Assembly (NCBI GenBank): GCA_902630885.1
Contig: CACOWI010000009.1
Span: forward strand, 1 to 52,374
Reading direction: 5' to 3'
DNA length: 52,374 nt
From: an uncultured SAR86 cluster bacterium
GTDB lineage: Bacteria > Pseudomonadota > Gammaproteobacteria > Magnimaribacterales > D2472
Shown here: positions 41,651 to 51,112 of the stretch, piece after piece
How the letters are laid out: every line of letters begins with the position of its first letter
Position numbering within the stretch: position 1 is the stretch's first letter
Position numbers and translations under genes: made by a program
The notes under the pieces: model-generated
Seen by the model: only the letters and a program-made list of their open reading frames with translations
Databases searched by the model: none
Told to the model about the DNA's origin: nothing

Positions 41651-43200
41651 TGCAAAATCTAAAATTATGGAAATACATTTCATTGCCATGGATAATCTTT
41701 ACATTTATTTTCTTTATAGTTTTTTTTATTCTTGCTTTTACAAAGGATATTGATATTGAATTCTTATCGAGTACCTATTTATTAGGGCTATTTCGCAATA
41801 CAATTTTATTATCTTTTGGGTCTGCATTTATATCTATGCTTTTGGCAGTTCCTTTAGCAATATTGGTAACTTTTTATAAATTTCCTGGCTGCAATTTTTT
41901 TAGTTGGGCTTTAAGTCTTTCAATAGCTTTCCCTGCATATGTTTATGCGTTTATTTTTGTTGGAATCTTCGAATACTCAAGCCCTGTATCAGAATTTTTT
42001 CGAAATATAGGAATTATCTTGCCATCAATCAAAAATATATTTGGTGCTTCGTTGATAATGTCAATGGCTTTATTTCCATATATTTTTCTAATAACCAAGG
42101 TTCAATTGTCTTCCGTTGGCATAAAAATATTTAGAGCAGCAAAATCTCTTGGCGATTCAAATTTAAGTGCTATCAGAAAAGTAATACTCCCATCACTTAT
42201 ACCAGCAATTATTGGAGGAATGACTTTAGTGATCTTTGAAATAATTGCAGACTTTGGAGGAGTATCAACTTTAAGAATAGAAACATTTACAGTGGGTATT
42301 TATGATGCATGGTTTGGATACCAAAGCTATTACTCTGGAGCTAGATTAGCTGGGTATCTTTTGATATTCGTCTTTTTTATAATGCTACTTTCCAAATATT
42401 TTGTGGAGGGCAATAAGATGGTTGCCCCAAAAACCGCAGAATTAGTTAATAAAGTAGAATTAGCTAAATCTAAACAAATAATATTTACATTGTTAAGCTC
42501 ATTAATATTTTTAATAGTCTTCTGTTTACCATTATTTCAACTTATCTATTGGCAATTATCTGATTTGAGTATAAATCTTATCGATAACTTATATTTATTA
42601 ATAAATTCTTTGATATTGGGTGTTTCTGTTGGAGTTTCCACGATCTTTTTTGCAATCGCCCTTTCGCTTTCTTATAGACAGTCAAAAAGATTGAAATCAT
42701 TAATATCAATTTCAACATCAGGATATGCTATTCCAGGATCCGTCATATCTGCAGGACTTTTAATAGGATTTGATGCAATTTTTAGTACTTCAATAACTTT
42801 TTATGGAATATTTGGTCTAATTATTTGTTTAAGTCTAAGGTTCATGACTCCTGCTTATAATTATTCTGCTTCTTCTTTAACTAATATCTCTAACTCAGCT
42901 GAAAACGCACTTTCACTTATTCCTAGTAATTCTATAAAAGCATTTCGTTCATTTTATTATCCTCAAATGAAGTCGGCGTTATTTTTAGGATTCATGATTG
43001 TGTTTATTGAGTCTGTAAAGGAACAACCAGCAACACTTCTTCTTAGGCCTGTTGGATTCGATACTCTTTCAACAAAAATTTATAATTTCACAAGCGAAGG
43101 TCAATGGGAGATGGCAGCAAGTCCAAGTATTTTGTTAATATTTTTAAGTCTTCTATTTGTATATTTGATTAATAAGAATATTGATCTAATTACTAAATAA
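41650..43200 (+). CDS. Iron(III)-type ABC transporter permease (FbpB/AfuB family)
   Basis: The 516-residue protein has about 12 hydrophobic helices in two halves, each with an EAA-like loop: AKSLGDSNLSAIRKVILPSLIPAI in the first and the NSIKAFRSFYYPQMKSALFLGF region in the second. This fused permease form belongs to Fe3+ or thiamine/phosphonate-type importers; IADFGGVSTLR and KEQPATLLLRPVGFDTLS are typical of the Fbp group. No ATPase or substrate-binding gene is adjacent, so partners must lie elsewhere. Confidence 0.88.
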   Translation: MQNLKLWKYISLPWIIFTFIFFIVFFILAFTKDIDIEFLSSTYLLGLFRNTILLSFGSAFISMLLAVPLAILVTFYKFPGCNFFSWALSLSIAFPAYVYAFIFVGIFEYSSPVSEFFRNIGIILPSIKNIFGASLIMSMALFPYIFLITKVQLSSVGIKIFRAAKSLGDSNLSAIRKVILPSLIPAIIGGMTLVIFEIIADFGGVSTLRIETFTVGIYDAWFGYQSYYSGARLAGYLLIFVFFIMLLSKYFVEGNKMVAPKTAELVNKVELAKSKQIIFTLLSSLIFLIVFCLPLFQLIYWQLSDLSINLIDNLYLLINSLILGVSVGVSTIFFAIALSLSYRQSKRLKSLISISTSGYAIPGSVISAGLLIGFDAIFSTSITFYGIFGLIICLSLRFMTPAYNYSASSLTNISNSAENALSLIPSNSIKAFRSFYYPQMKSALFLGFMIVFIESVKEQPATLLLRPVGFDTLSTKIYNFTSEGQWEMAASPSILLIFLSLLFVYLINKNIDLITK

Positions 43201-43204
43201 ATAT

Positions 43205-43690
43205 ATGCAAGAAAATGAATATAGATTAAACGTTGGTGTAATTATTGCAAATAGGCAAGGTAAATTATTACTCTGTAAAAGAAAAGGTATGAATAGCTGG
43301 CAATTTCCGCAAGGAGGAATTGATTTTGGAGAAAATTCTCTTAAAGCTGCTAAAAGGGAGTTATTTGAAGAAGTTGGAATAAAATCAAAATCAGTAAAAT
43401 TAATAGATTCGATTGATGATTGGCTAAAATATGATATTCCAGAAAAAAGCAGAAGAAAAAAAATATTCAAAACTAACTTTAAGGGACAAAAACAGAAATG
43501 GTTTTTATTTAAGTTAAAAGAGGATGTGGAGATATCTTTTGATAACGATCCTGATAATGAGTTTGATAGTTTTAAATGGGTATCCTACTGGTACCCTCTT
43601 AATGTGATCATTTCATTCAAAGAAAAAGTCTATAGAGAAGCATTAAATAAATTAAAATATTCATTCTGCAGAGAATTTAATAATGTTTGA
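43205..43690 (+). CDS. rppH: RNA pyrophosphohydrolase RppH
   Basis: RppH removes pyrophosphate from mRNA 5' ends to trigger decay. The Nudix box fits GGIDFGENSLKAAKRELFEEVGI (GX5EX7REUXEEXGU), preceded by NSWQFPQGG. The length of 161 residues matches the family. It overlaps the TauE/SafE gene by 8 bases. Confidence 0.94.
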   Translation: MQENEYRLNVGVIIANRQGKLLLCKRKGMNSWQFPQGGIDFGENSLKAAKRELFEEVGIKSKSVKLIDSIDDWLKYDIPEKSRRKKIFKTNFKGQKQKWFLFKLKEDVEISFDNDPDNEFDSFKWVSYWYPLNVIISFKEKVYREALNKLKYSFCREFNNV

Positions 43691-44471
43691 TGAAATTTTT
43701 ATATTTGGAGCGCTAGGAATTCTTTCAGGATTATTGGCTGGTATGTTCGGTATTGGAGGCGGGCTTATTATAGTTCCAGTTCTTATAGGAACATTCATTA
43801 ATCTTGGCTTTAATGAGGAAATTATCGTTCAGCTCGCAATTGGCACATCAATATCATGTATTATCTTCACAAGCCTTTCGTCAGCAAATGCTCATAGGAA
43901 AAAAAATTCAATTGATTTTGATAGCTTGAAACCGGTTGCTACTGGGATAATATTTGGTGCATTTTTGGGAGCATTATTTGCAGTCCAAGTCGATGGAATA
44001 ATATTAAAAATTACAATCGCAACATTCATATTAGTAGTTGGCCTCGATATTCTTTTAAATAAGGACCTCTTGCAAAATATGTTTCGCCTAAAACCTAAAT
44101 CAGTTGTTGTTGGTTCTGGAATTGGTTTCTTATCCTCTATTTTAGGTATTGGAGGAGGAACTTTTTCAGTTCCCTATTTCAAAGGATCTGGACTAAATCT
44201 TACATCTGCAATTGGCACATCAGCTGCGTGTGGAGTACCAATAGCTATTTTTGGGACGCTAGGATATATTTTTGCAGGCATAAATCAGAATATGCTGCCT
44301 AACTTAAGTTTTGGATATATTTATTTACCTGCTCTTTTGGGGGTCTCAATTACAAGTGTTTTTTCTGCAAAATATGGTGCTGATATCGCCCATTATTTGT
44401 CACAAAAAACTTTAAGAAGACTTATGGCGGGTTGGTTTTTTATAATATCAATATATATGTTCATCGTATGA
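43683..44471 (+). CDS. TauE/SafE (TSUP) family membrane permease
   Basis: A 262-residue protein with about 8 hydrophobic helices. The two half-repeats carry GMFGIGGGLIIVPVL and LGIGGGTFSVPYF, the family hallmark. TSUP members export sulfite, sulfoacetate or related anions; substrate undetermined here. Its stop overlaps the lgt start (ATGA). Confidence 0.93.
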   Translation: MFDEIFIFGALGILSGLLAGMFGIGGGLIIVPVLIGTFINLGFNEEIIVQLAIGTSISCIIFTSLSSANAHRKKNSIDFDSLKPVATGIIFGAFLGALFAVQVDGIILKITIATFILVVGLDILLNKDLLQNMFRLKPKSVVVGSGIGFLSSILGIGGGTFSVPYFKGSGLNLTSAIGTSAACGVPIAIFGTLGYIFAGINQNMLPNLSFGYIYLPALLGVSITSVFSAKYGADIAHYLSQKTLRRLMAGWFFIISIYMFIV

Positions 44472-45265
44472 TAATTGAGCTATCAAATTTCTTTAACAAT
44501 CCAACACTAGTTGAGCTAGGGCCATTAAAAATTCAGTACTATGCAGTGACATGGTTGTTATCTGCATTGTTAATTTATATTTTTTTAAAAAATAGTAGAG
44601 CCATGACTGAGATAGGTCTTAATAAAGACGAAATAAACGATATGGTTTTTTTATATGGACTATTCTTTGGAGCAATATGTGGTGGAAGAATAGGATACAT
44701 GTTCATATATGGTTCTGAACAATTAATAAATAATCCCCTATCTTTATTTTATGTTTGGCAAGGCGGACTGAGTTTTCATGGCGGCTTGATTGGAGTAATT
44801 ATTGGCCTCATTGTCTTTTGTCGTAAAAAAAATATAGAGTTTTTAAAATTATTAGATGGTGTTGCATTAGCAATGCCTATCGGTCTTGGCATAGTAAGAA
44901 TTGGTAATTTTCTAAATGGTGAGTTATATGGCAAGGCTACAAAAGGAGATTGGGGCTTTATATTTCCTACTGATCCATTTGGAGTTTTGAGACATCCATC
45001 TCAAATTTATGAAAGTTTTGGTGAGGGATTGTTATTATTCTTAATTTTATTTGTTATTAGTAAACAGACGAATATAAAAGGTATAGTTTCTTCATCATTT
45101 CTTATTTTTTATGGGCTAATAAGATTTATAATTGAATTCTTTAGACAACCTGATGCTCACATAGGTTACATAGCTTTTGAGTCATTAAGTATGGGTCAGA
45201 TTTTATGTATACCAATGATAATAATTGGACTTTTTATGTTGATTTACTCAAGGAACAATACATGA
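44468..45265 (+). CDS. lgt: Phosphatidylglycerol-prolipoprotein diacylglyceryl transferase
   Basis: Lgt attaches diacylglycerol to the lipobox cysteine of prolipoproteins. The signature GRIGNFLNGELYG (here RIGNFLNGELYGKAT), the YYAVTWLLSALL opening and the HGG motif in SFHGGLIG are present, with about 7 membrane helices. I start at the ATG at 44468, overlapping the TSUP stop; an upstream ATG in the same frame would extend into TSUP. thyA follows with ATGA overlap, as in E. coli. Confidence 0.96.
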   Translation: MIIELSNFFNNPTLVELGPLKIQYYAVTWLLSALLIYIFLKNSRAMTEIGLNKDEINDMVFLYGLFFGAICGGRIGYMFIYGSEQLINNPLSLFYVWQGGLSFHGGLIGVIIGLIVFCRKKNIEFLKLLDGVALAMPIGLGIVRIGNFLNGELYGKATKGDWGFIFPTDPFGVLRHPSQIYESFGEGLLLFLILFVISKQTNIKGIVSSSFLIFYGLIRFIIEFFRQPDAHIGYIAFESLSMGQILCIPMIIIGLFMLIYSRNNT

Positions 45266-46125
45266 AAGCATACTTAGACCTTCTTCAATATATTCTAGAA
45301 AACGGAGAAGAAAAAAGTGATAGAACTAATACTGGAACAATATCATCTTTTGGGCATCAGTTTGAGTTTGATTTAGAGAAAGGATTCCCGGCAGTCACTA
45401 CAAAATCTCTTGCATGGAAAGGTGTTGTGTCTGAACTTTTATGGTTTCTTGAGGGTTCTGATGATGAAAGAAGACTTGCTGAAATAAGATTCAACAAAGA
45501 TAGGTCTGAATTAACTGATTTAGAAAAATACTCAACAATATGGACTGATAATGCAGATACCCAAGGCAAAAATTTAGGATATGAAAATTCAGATATAAAA
45601 AAGATACTCGGTCCAGTTTATGGTGTTCAATGGAGAAATTGGTGTGGAATTGATCAAATCAAAGATTTACTAGAAGGATTGAAAGAAAATCCAAACAGTA
45701 GAAGACACGTTCTTTCTGCATGGAATGTTGGTGAATTAGAAAAGATGGCTCTACCGCCATGTCATGTTATGTCACAATTTTATATTCATAATAATTCTAT
45801 AAGCTGTCATATGTATCAAAGAAGTGCCGATATGTTTCTTGGCGTTCCTTTCAATATAGCAAGTTATGCTTTGCTTTTGTGTATTTTTGGAAAGATCCTA
45901 AATCTTAAACCAAAAAGATTTATACATTCTTTTGGTGATGCTCATATATATAAAAACTCAATTGAGCAAGTAAAAGAACAAATATCTAGAGAGCCAAGAC
46001 CGCTTCCAAATCTAAAAATGCCCAAAATTAATTCTCTAGAAGAAATTAATAAATATAGCGTAGATGATTTTAATTTAGTTGGCTATGATCCTCACCCTCC
46101 TATAAAGGCAAAGATGGCAATATGA
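45262..46125 (+). CDS. thyA: Thymidylate synthase
   Basis: Makes dTMP from dUMP with methylenetetrahydrofolate. The catalytic cysteine lies in LPPCHVMSQFY, with SRRHVLSAWNVG, the RSADMFLGVPFNIASYA block and the terminal PHPPIKAKMAI. At 287 residues it is the slightly longer form with an insert (about residues 70-115). I start at the ATG at 45262, with AAGGA ahead and overlapping the lgt stop. folA overlaps its end, so dihydrofolate made here is recycled by the next product. Confidence 0.97.
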   Translation: MKAYLDLLQYILENGEEKSDRTNTGTISSFGHQFEFDLEKGFPAVTTKSLAWKGVVSELLWFLEGSDDERRLAEIRFNKDRSELTDLEKYSTIWTDNADTQGKNLGYENSDIKKILGPVYGVQWRNWCGIDQIKDLLEGLKENPNSRRHVLSAWNVGELEKMALPPCHVMSQFYIHNNSISCHMYQRSADMFLGVPFNIASYALLLCIFGKILNLKPKRFIHSFGDAHIYKNSIEQVKEQISREPRPLPNLKMPKINSLEEINKYSVDDFNLVGYDPHPPIKAKMAI

Positions 46126-46631
46126 AAATAATTATTTCACATGTGGTTGCTCTTTCAAATAACAATGTTATTGGTAAAGATAACAAGCTTCCCTGGAATC
46201 TTAGAACTGATCTCAAGCATTTTAAGGAATACACAACAAATAAAATCATATTAATGGGCAGAAAAACTTTCGAATCTATAGGAAAGCCGCTTCCAAATAG
46301 GCTAAATTTTATTGTTTCGACAAAAATTACTGATATTAAAGGTGCAAGAGTATTCAAAAGTACTCAGAATGGCATAAATGCTGCAATGAGTATATGTAAT
46401 GAAGATAAACAATATAATGAAATTGTAATAATTGGTGGTGGCTACCTCTTCAGAGAAACACTTCAAATAACTAATAAACTGGTTTTAACAAAAGTCGACT
46501 GTGAAATAGAGGGTGATGTTTTTTATCCTGATGTTGATTTAATAGAATGGCGAGAAAAAAGCACAAAAAGTTTTGTTAAAGATTCAAACAATGATTATGA
46601 TTTTGTAGTAAAAGAATACGAAAGATTCTAG
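46122..46631 (+). CDS. folA: Dihydrofolate reductase
   Basis: Reduces dihydrofolate to tetrahydrofolate. The SNNNVIGKDNKLPWNLRTDLKHF start (catalytic Asp in LRTDLKHF), IILMGRKTFESIG and the VIIGGGYLFRE cofactor motif are all intact. The 169-residue length is normal. ATG overlaps the thyA stop. It ends 4 bases into the convergent TPR gene. Confidence 0.97.
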   Translation: MKIIISHVVALSNNNVIGKDNKLPWNLRTDLKHFKEYTTNKIILMGRKTFESIGKPLPNRLNFIVSTKITDIKGARVFKSTQNGINAAMSICNEDKQYNEIVIIGGGYLFRETLQITNKLVLTKVDCEIEGDVFYPDVDLIEWREKSTKSFVKDSNNDYDFVVKEYERF

Positions 46632-48046
46632 GAAGACGAGGATGAGTTCATCTGAATGAAATCCCTTCGCAATGCTAGATTAGCAACTCTTATTTCTTCA
46701 TTCTCAGTATACTTAATCCAGTTATTTGCTTGAGTTTTAATTTTTTTGTCTTTATCTCTAGCAGCTATTCTAAAATTTTTCTTCGCTTCCTCAAATTCCT
46801 GTAATTCAAAGTATGCCTGTCCTAGGGTTAAATAGACCTGAGATAATTTTGTAATCTTTCCTTTATCAAGTCCTTTTTTTATTGCAGTAACCGCTTCGTT
46901 AACTTTATCTTCAGACAAATATAGATTGCCTAAAAGAACATATGATTTTCCGTCTTTAGACATAGCAGCTGCTTTTTCTAAAACAGGAATGGCTTTATCA
47001 ATTTCTTGTGCCATTCTCCATGCATCAGCAAGAACTTTTAGATTTTTTTCGGTGCTCTTTACGACTGGCACAATCTTTTCTTCTTTTGTTTCCTCATCAG
47101 TAATTGTGATCATTTTCTTTTGACCAGAAACAAGAACTTCAGCTGCCCAATATGGATTTTTATTCAATAGAAGAAGTTGAGCTAATGCAAGATATTCTCC
47201 TTCTTTGTTTAGGAAATCTTTTTGATATGCTGTTTTAAGTGTAATCATATAATCTCTTTCCCTGCCAAGAGTTCCGTATGCTCCACCTAATTGAATAAAA
47301 TATAATTTTTTAGGATATAAGTTAACTAGAATTTCATAGATCGGTATTTGCTTGAGAAGTGATTCTCTCTCACCTATTTCATCTTTCAGCTCATTATAGC
47401 AAGCTGCAAGGAGAGAGTACCAACTTTCTCTTGGTTTATAACCCTCTTCCTCTGCCATATCAATTGCAGTTTCAAGGGAATTCATTGATTTTCTGTATTC
47501 TTTTGTTGCGTAATATGCTTGGCCTAGAACTGAATAAGATTGTGCTGTGACTTTTTCTACTTCATCCATCCATTGAAGAATTAATTGGATACCTTTTTTA
47601 TAGTTTTCTTGTGCTAAATTTAATTGAGCCAATGCAAACATTGCTCCATTTCTTAGACCAATAGTTACTTCAGGTTCATTCATTAATTTTGTATATGCAT
47701 CCATTGCTTCAAGGTATTTTTCATCGTTCATATAGACATATGCCCATGCATTCCACATAACAGATCTATCATAACTTTTTAAACTATCTTTATTATTTCT
47801 TAGATCAGTAAGCACCTCTAAAACCGTCTGCATATCAGGAGCAGGTTCTCCTTTGTCATCAACCTCTTCAAGTGCTTCGTAAACTTTTGCCATTTTCTTT
47901 GCAGTTGAGGTTTGAAGAGCGCGAGCTTTTTTATATTTAATTTGTTTCTTTGTCTCTGGCTGAGATTGCGCTTCAATATAATTTGATGAAAATGCGAACA
48001 TCATTGCTAGAGTTGAAAATAAATAAATTGTTAACTTTCTATTCAT
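46628..48046 (-). CDS. Periplasmic TPR protein of the TonB operon
   Basis: A signal peptide (IYLFSTLAMMFAFSSNYIEAQ) precedes 440 residues of helical tetratricopeptide repeats, seen in recurrent AQLNLAQENYKKGI, LGQAYYATKEYRKSM, LYLSEDKVNEAVTAI and LGQAYFELQEFEEAKKNF units. The tail ends in five serines. TPR proteins close TonB2-type operons in marine gammaproteobacteria and Vibrio and are reported to be needed for TonB2 function. It follows tonB by 10 bases. Confidence 0.88.
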   Translation of the reverse strand: MNRKLTIYLFSTLAMMFAFSSNYIEAQSQPETKKQIKYKKARALQTSTAKKMAKVYEALEEVDDKGEPAPDMQTVLEVLTDLRNNKDSLKSYDRSVMWNAWAYVYMNDEKYLEAMDAYTKLMNEPEVTIGLRNGAMFALAQLNLAQENYKKGIQLILQWMDEVEKVTAQSYSVLGQAYYATKEYRKSMNSLETAIDMAEEEGYKPRESWYSLLAACYNELKDEIGERESLLKQIPIYEILVNLYPKKLYFIQLGGAYGTLGRERDYMITLKTAYQKDFLNKEGEYLALAQLLLLNKNPYWAAEVLVSGQKKMITITDEETKEEKIVPVVKSTEKNLKVLADAWRMAQEIDKAIPVLEKAAAMSKDGKSYVLLGNLYLSEDKVNEAVTAIKKGLDKGKITKLSQVYLTLGQAYFELQEFEEAKKNFRIAARDKDKKIKTQANNWIKYTENEEIRVANLALRRDFIQMNSSSSS

Positions 48047-48056
48047 GTTTTATATT

Positions 48057-48758
48057 TTATTCTTCATCTAGTATATAAGTAAATCTATGTAGCACTCCGC
48101 TTACAGGAACTGCTCTACCATCAACAATTTTTGGTTTATATTTCAGCTTCAAAGCAGCTCTCGCAGATGCACTGTTGAACATCGTGCAGGGTCTAAATAC
48201 TGCAGCAGGATCACTTGGATTTGTATTTGAACAATAACCTTCGATAGTATTTGCATCTTCAACACTTCCGGTTTCTGTAATTGTAAATTCAACAAGAGCA
48301 TAACCCATTGTCCCTCTTTCTTGAGCCCTTCTAGGATATATCGGTATAACTTTAAAAAGCGGAATGTATTCACCATCTCTAAAAAAAGAGCCTCCAGTTT
48401 TAAAGTTAGCTTTTGGTTTTGCAACTGAAACATCTAATCCTGTTAAAGGTTGTAAATCTAATTCAGGTTGAGCAATATCTTCTGGTTGCTCTTCAGGCTT
48501 TTCGGGCTTATCTACTTCAGTTAAAAAAGTGTCTATTTGCCTTTCAGGCATTACGACGTCAGCAAGTTTTACAGAAGTGTCTTCTTTGAGACCGCTGTCA
48601 CCTAAAGCTATTAAAATAACCATTATAAAAAATAAAGCTAGAGTAATTAAAGAAGAGAATCCTATGCCAGCAGCATATTTGTTAGCATTAAATGCTTTAA
48701 TATAAATATCATGAATCGGTTTTGTAACAGAATTTATAGCTGCAAAAACTTGGTTCAT
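48057..48758 (-). CDS. tonB: TonB energy transducer
   Basis: TonB links inner-membrane proton flow to outer-membrane receptors. The 233-residue protein has one membrane helix (about residues 31-54, SSLITLALFFIMVILIALGD), a short proline/glutamate-rich spacer (EKPEKPEEQPED), and a C-terminal TonB domain with YPRRAQERGTMGYALVEFTI and GRAVPVSGV. A 30-residue N-terminal extension before the helix is longer than usual. Confidence 0.92.
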   Translation of the reverse strand: MNQVFAAINSVTKPIHDIYIKAFNANKYAAGIGFSSLITLALFFIMVILIALGDSGLKEDTSVKLADVVMPERQIDTFLTEVDKPEKPEEQPEDIAQPELDLQPLTGLDVSVAKPKANFKTGGSFFRDGEYIPLFKVIPIYPRRAQERGTMGYALVEFTITETGSVEDANTIEGYCSNTNPSDPAAVFRPCTMFNSASARAALKLKYKPKIVDGRAVPVSGVLHRFTYILDEE

Positions 48759-48761
48759 AAC

Positions 48762-49172
48762 TTATTTTGGTTCTGATGCAAGAGAAATCGCATTAACTCC
48801 AGCTTCTCTAGCTCCATCCATAACTTTGATTATTGTATCTGCTACTGCTTTTTCATCAGCCTGAATTACAACTGAGCCTTTAGGATTATCAGCAAGCAAC
48901 TTAACAACATTTGCTTTTACCTGTCTTACATCAATTCTTCGTCCATCCATCCAAACCTCTCCGGTAGGACCTACTGCAATTAAGATTGCTGCATTTTCTT
49001 GTGTTTCTGCAGTATCAGAATCAGGCCTATTGATTTCAAGTCCCGGTTCTTTAATAAAATTTGCAGTAACTATAAAAAATATAAGCATGATGAAAACAAC
49101 ATCAAGCATTGGAGTTAAATTAATTTCACTTTCTTCTTCTTTAACAGCGCTGCTGATTGCGTTTCTTCTCAT
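48762..49172 (-). CDS. exbD: Biopolymer transport protein ExbD
   Basis: ExbD forms the proton-conducting complex with ExbB. The 136-residue protein has EINLTPMLDVVFIMLIFFIVTA with the essential membrane aspartate in MLDVV, and a periplasmic domain ending NAISLASEPK. It lies between exbB and tonB with 3- and 11-base gaps. Confidence 0.95.
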   Translation of the reverse strand: MRRNAISSAVKEEESEINLTPMLDVVFIMLIFFIVTANFIKEPGLEINRPDSDTAETQENAAILIAVGPTGEVWMDGRRIDVRQVKANVVKLLADNPKGSVVIQADEKAVADTIIKVMDGAREAGVNAISLASEPK

Positions 49173-49183
49173 TTATAAATCTC

Positions 49184-49714
49184 CTATAATTCTCGTTTAA
49201 TTAAGTCTCTTAAATCGTTTGTATGTCTATCAGATGCACTATTTAAATATATCGTTGCAAATACTCCCGAAAGGGCTACAACCATACCCGCCATAGTAGG
49301 CAAGGTTGCTTTTGATACACCACCAGCCATTGATCGAGCATCACCACCACCATTAAAAGCCATGACCTGAAAAACCTCAATCATGCCAGTGACAGTTCCT
49401 AAGAGCCCAAATAGTGGAGCTAAAACAACACACGTCTGTATTATTGACAAGTTTTTGTTAATTTCTACTTTAGCCTGAGAGAGCATCTTTTCTCTAATCT
49501 GAAGTGCATGCCATGAGGTTTTATCATTTCTATTGTTCCACTTTGAAGATACATCCTGTATATAAAATTCGTGGCCGTGAGAGAAGTACCATATTCTCTC
49601 AAAAATCATTGCCCACATGAAGAATACTAAAATTGCTATCAACCATAAAACGCTACCACCTGCCTCCATAAAATCTCTTATGGATGAAAATGCTTCAGTG
49701 ATGGCAAAAAACAT
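49184..49714 (-). CDS. exbB: MotA/TolQ/ExbB proton channel protein (ExbB)
   Basis: A 176-residue ExbB with a first membrane helix (VLWLIAILVFFMWAMIFERIWYF), then the two-helix channel core VVLAPLFGLLGTVTGMIEVF and MAGMVVALSGVFATIYLNS. The APLFGLLGTVTGM motif is family-defining. This is the shorter of two ExbB-like proteins in the operon. Confidence 0.95.
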   Translation of the reverse strand: MFFAITEAFSSIRDFMEAGGSVLWLIAILVFFMWAMIFERIWYFSHGHEFYIQDVSSKWNNRNDKTSWHALQIREKMLSQAKVEINKNLSIIQTCVVLAPLFGLLGTVTGMIEVFQVMAFNGGGDARSMAGGVSKATLPTMAGMVVALSGVFATIYLNSASDRHTNDLRDLIKREL

Positions 49715-49723
49715 AATCTTTTA

Positions 49724-51112
49724 CTAACTTCCTTCAGCTCTTTCAGCAAGAATACCTGTACTTTGCTCTTCAAGCACACTAATAATTCCTTTAGCTGATG
49801 AAGCTGTAAACGAATGCAACAAAGTTGTTGGTATTGCAACCAATAAACCTAATACTGTAGTTACAAGTGCCTGTGATATACCGCCGGCCATTAATTTAGG
49901 ATCACCAGTTCCATATAAGGTAATCATTTGGAATGTTACAATCATACCTGTAACAGTTCCTAACAGACCTGCAAGAGGCGCCACTACAGAAATTATTCTG
50001 ACAGCACTAATACCTCTTTCGATAGAAGGTCTCTCAGCCATAATTGCTTCAGCAAGTTTAAGCTCTAATGTATCAATATCCTTACTAAAGTTTTCTTCGC
50101 CAACTTTAAGAACTCTACCAAGCGGATTTCTGACATCAAGAGTCTTAGATCCAGCTTGAGCTTTAACTGCCTTTCCAAGAATATAAAGACTATATAACTT
50201 CCAAAATGCAAGTCCAATTCCTATTAAACCAACAAAAATAATTGCATAACCAACCTCTCTCCCTTGCGCAGCTCTCTCCGCTAATGATGGAGTTTGAATT
50301 AGGTTAGCTAATAAACTACCACCAGTTGGTCCAGTTGGATCAACACCAAACCTAACTTGTTCACCAACATCAGCATTTCCAACACTCTTAGCTGTTTTTG
50401 TAAATCTTCCGGCAGGTTGTCTTGGTAAAAATGCGTATTGTCCTGTTGCAGGAACATATTCTAAATATTTTCCATCACATACAGCATTGAATAATCCAAC
50501 CCTTGTAACATTGCATGTAGAAGATTCACCATCTACATCAATGACAGTTGTATCAAAAGAAACCACTTGTCCGCTTGCAACCATTTCTCTTTGTAACTCA
50601 TACCATAGCCCTTCAATTTCTGTGATAGTAGGTAGTTCTGTTGTCTCTGACATTTTTGAAGTCAAATCATTTAAAAAATCGACTCTTTCAACACCATATT
50701 GCGGACTGGTTAATGATCCTGAAAACTGAACAGCTGCTTCACCTGCTGAACTTTGAAGATGACCAAATAACTCAACTAAAGATCCAAGCTCTTTTTGATA
50801 GGCTTCCTCTTTAACTCTAAGAATTTCTTCATTTTTCTTATATTCAGCTTCTAATTGATCTGCAATTCTTTCTTGCCTAGCTAATTCTCTTTTTTCAGTA
50901 GCTAAGATTTCAGCCTGTTTATTTTTGTTTGCCATAAACTCAGCTTCTCGAACTGCATTTTCAGACTGTTCTCTAGTTTTACCTTCTTTTACAAGTAACA
51001 ACAGAGCCTCAACAGTTGAAATTTCTACTTCCTCGCCTTCAGAATCTTGCGCAAAAACAAAAGTATTAATTGTTAAAGAAAGAACAAATAAAATTGATAA
51101 ATACTTTTTCAT
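49724..51112 (-). CDS. ExbB-like protein with periplasmic coiled coil (TtpC-like)
   Basis: A signal peptide (YLSILFVLSLTINTFVFAQ) leads into a coiled coil (about 60-125, rich in Glu, Lys, Gln) and a periplasmic domain. A membrane helix (VGYAIIFVGLIGIGLAFWKL) and the MotA_TolQ_ExbB core then follow, with APLAGLLGTVTGMIVTFQM and TTVLGLLVAIPTTLL. The 462-residue form matches TtpC, the extra subunit of Vibrio TonB2 systems. It begins at the last base of the upstream DUF3450 gene. Confidence 0.9.
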   Translation of the reverse strand: MKKYLSILFVLSLTINTFVFAQDSEGEEVEISTVEALLLLVKEGKTREQSENAVREAEFMANKNKQAEILATEKRELARQERIADQLEAEYKKNEEILRVKEEAYQKELGSLVELFGHLQSSAGEAAVQFSGSLTSPQYGVERVDFLNDLTSKMSETTELPTITEIEGLWYELQREMVASGQVVSFDTTVIDVDGESSTCNVTRVGLFNAVCDGKYLEYVPATGQYAFLPRQPAGRFTKTAKSVGNADVGEQVRFGVDPTGPTGGSLLANLIQTPSLAERAAQGREVGYAIIFVGLIGIGLAFWKLYSLYILGKAVKAQAGSKTLDVRNPLGRVLKVGEENFSKDIDTLELKLAEAIMAERPSIERGISAVRIISVVAPLAGLLGTVTGMIVTFQMITLYGTGDPKLMAGGISQALVTTVLGLLVAIPTTLLHSFTASSAKGIISVLEEQSTGILAERAEGS

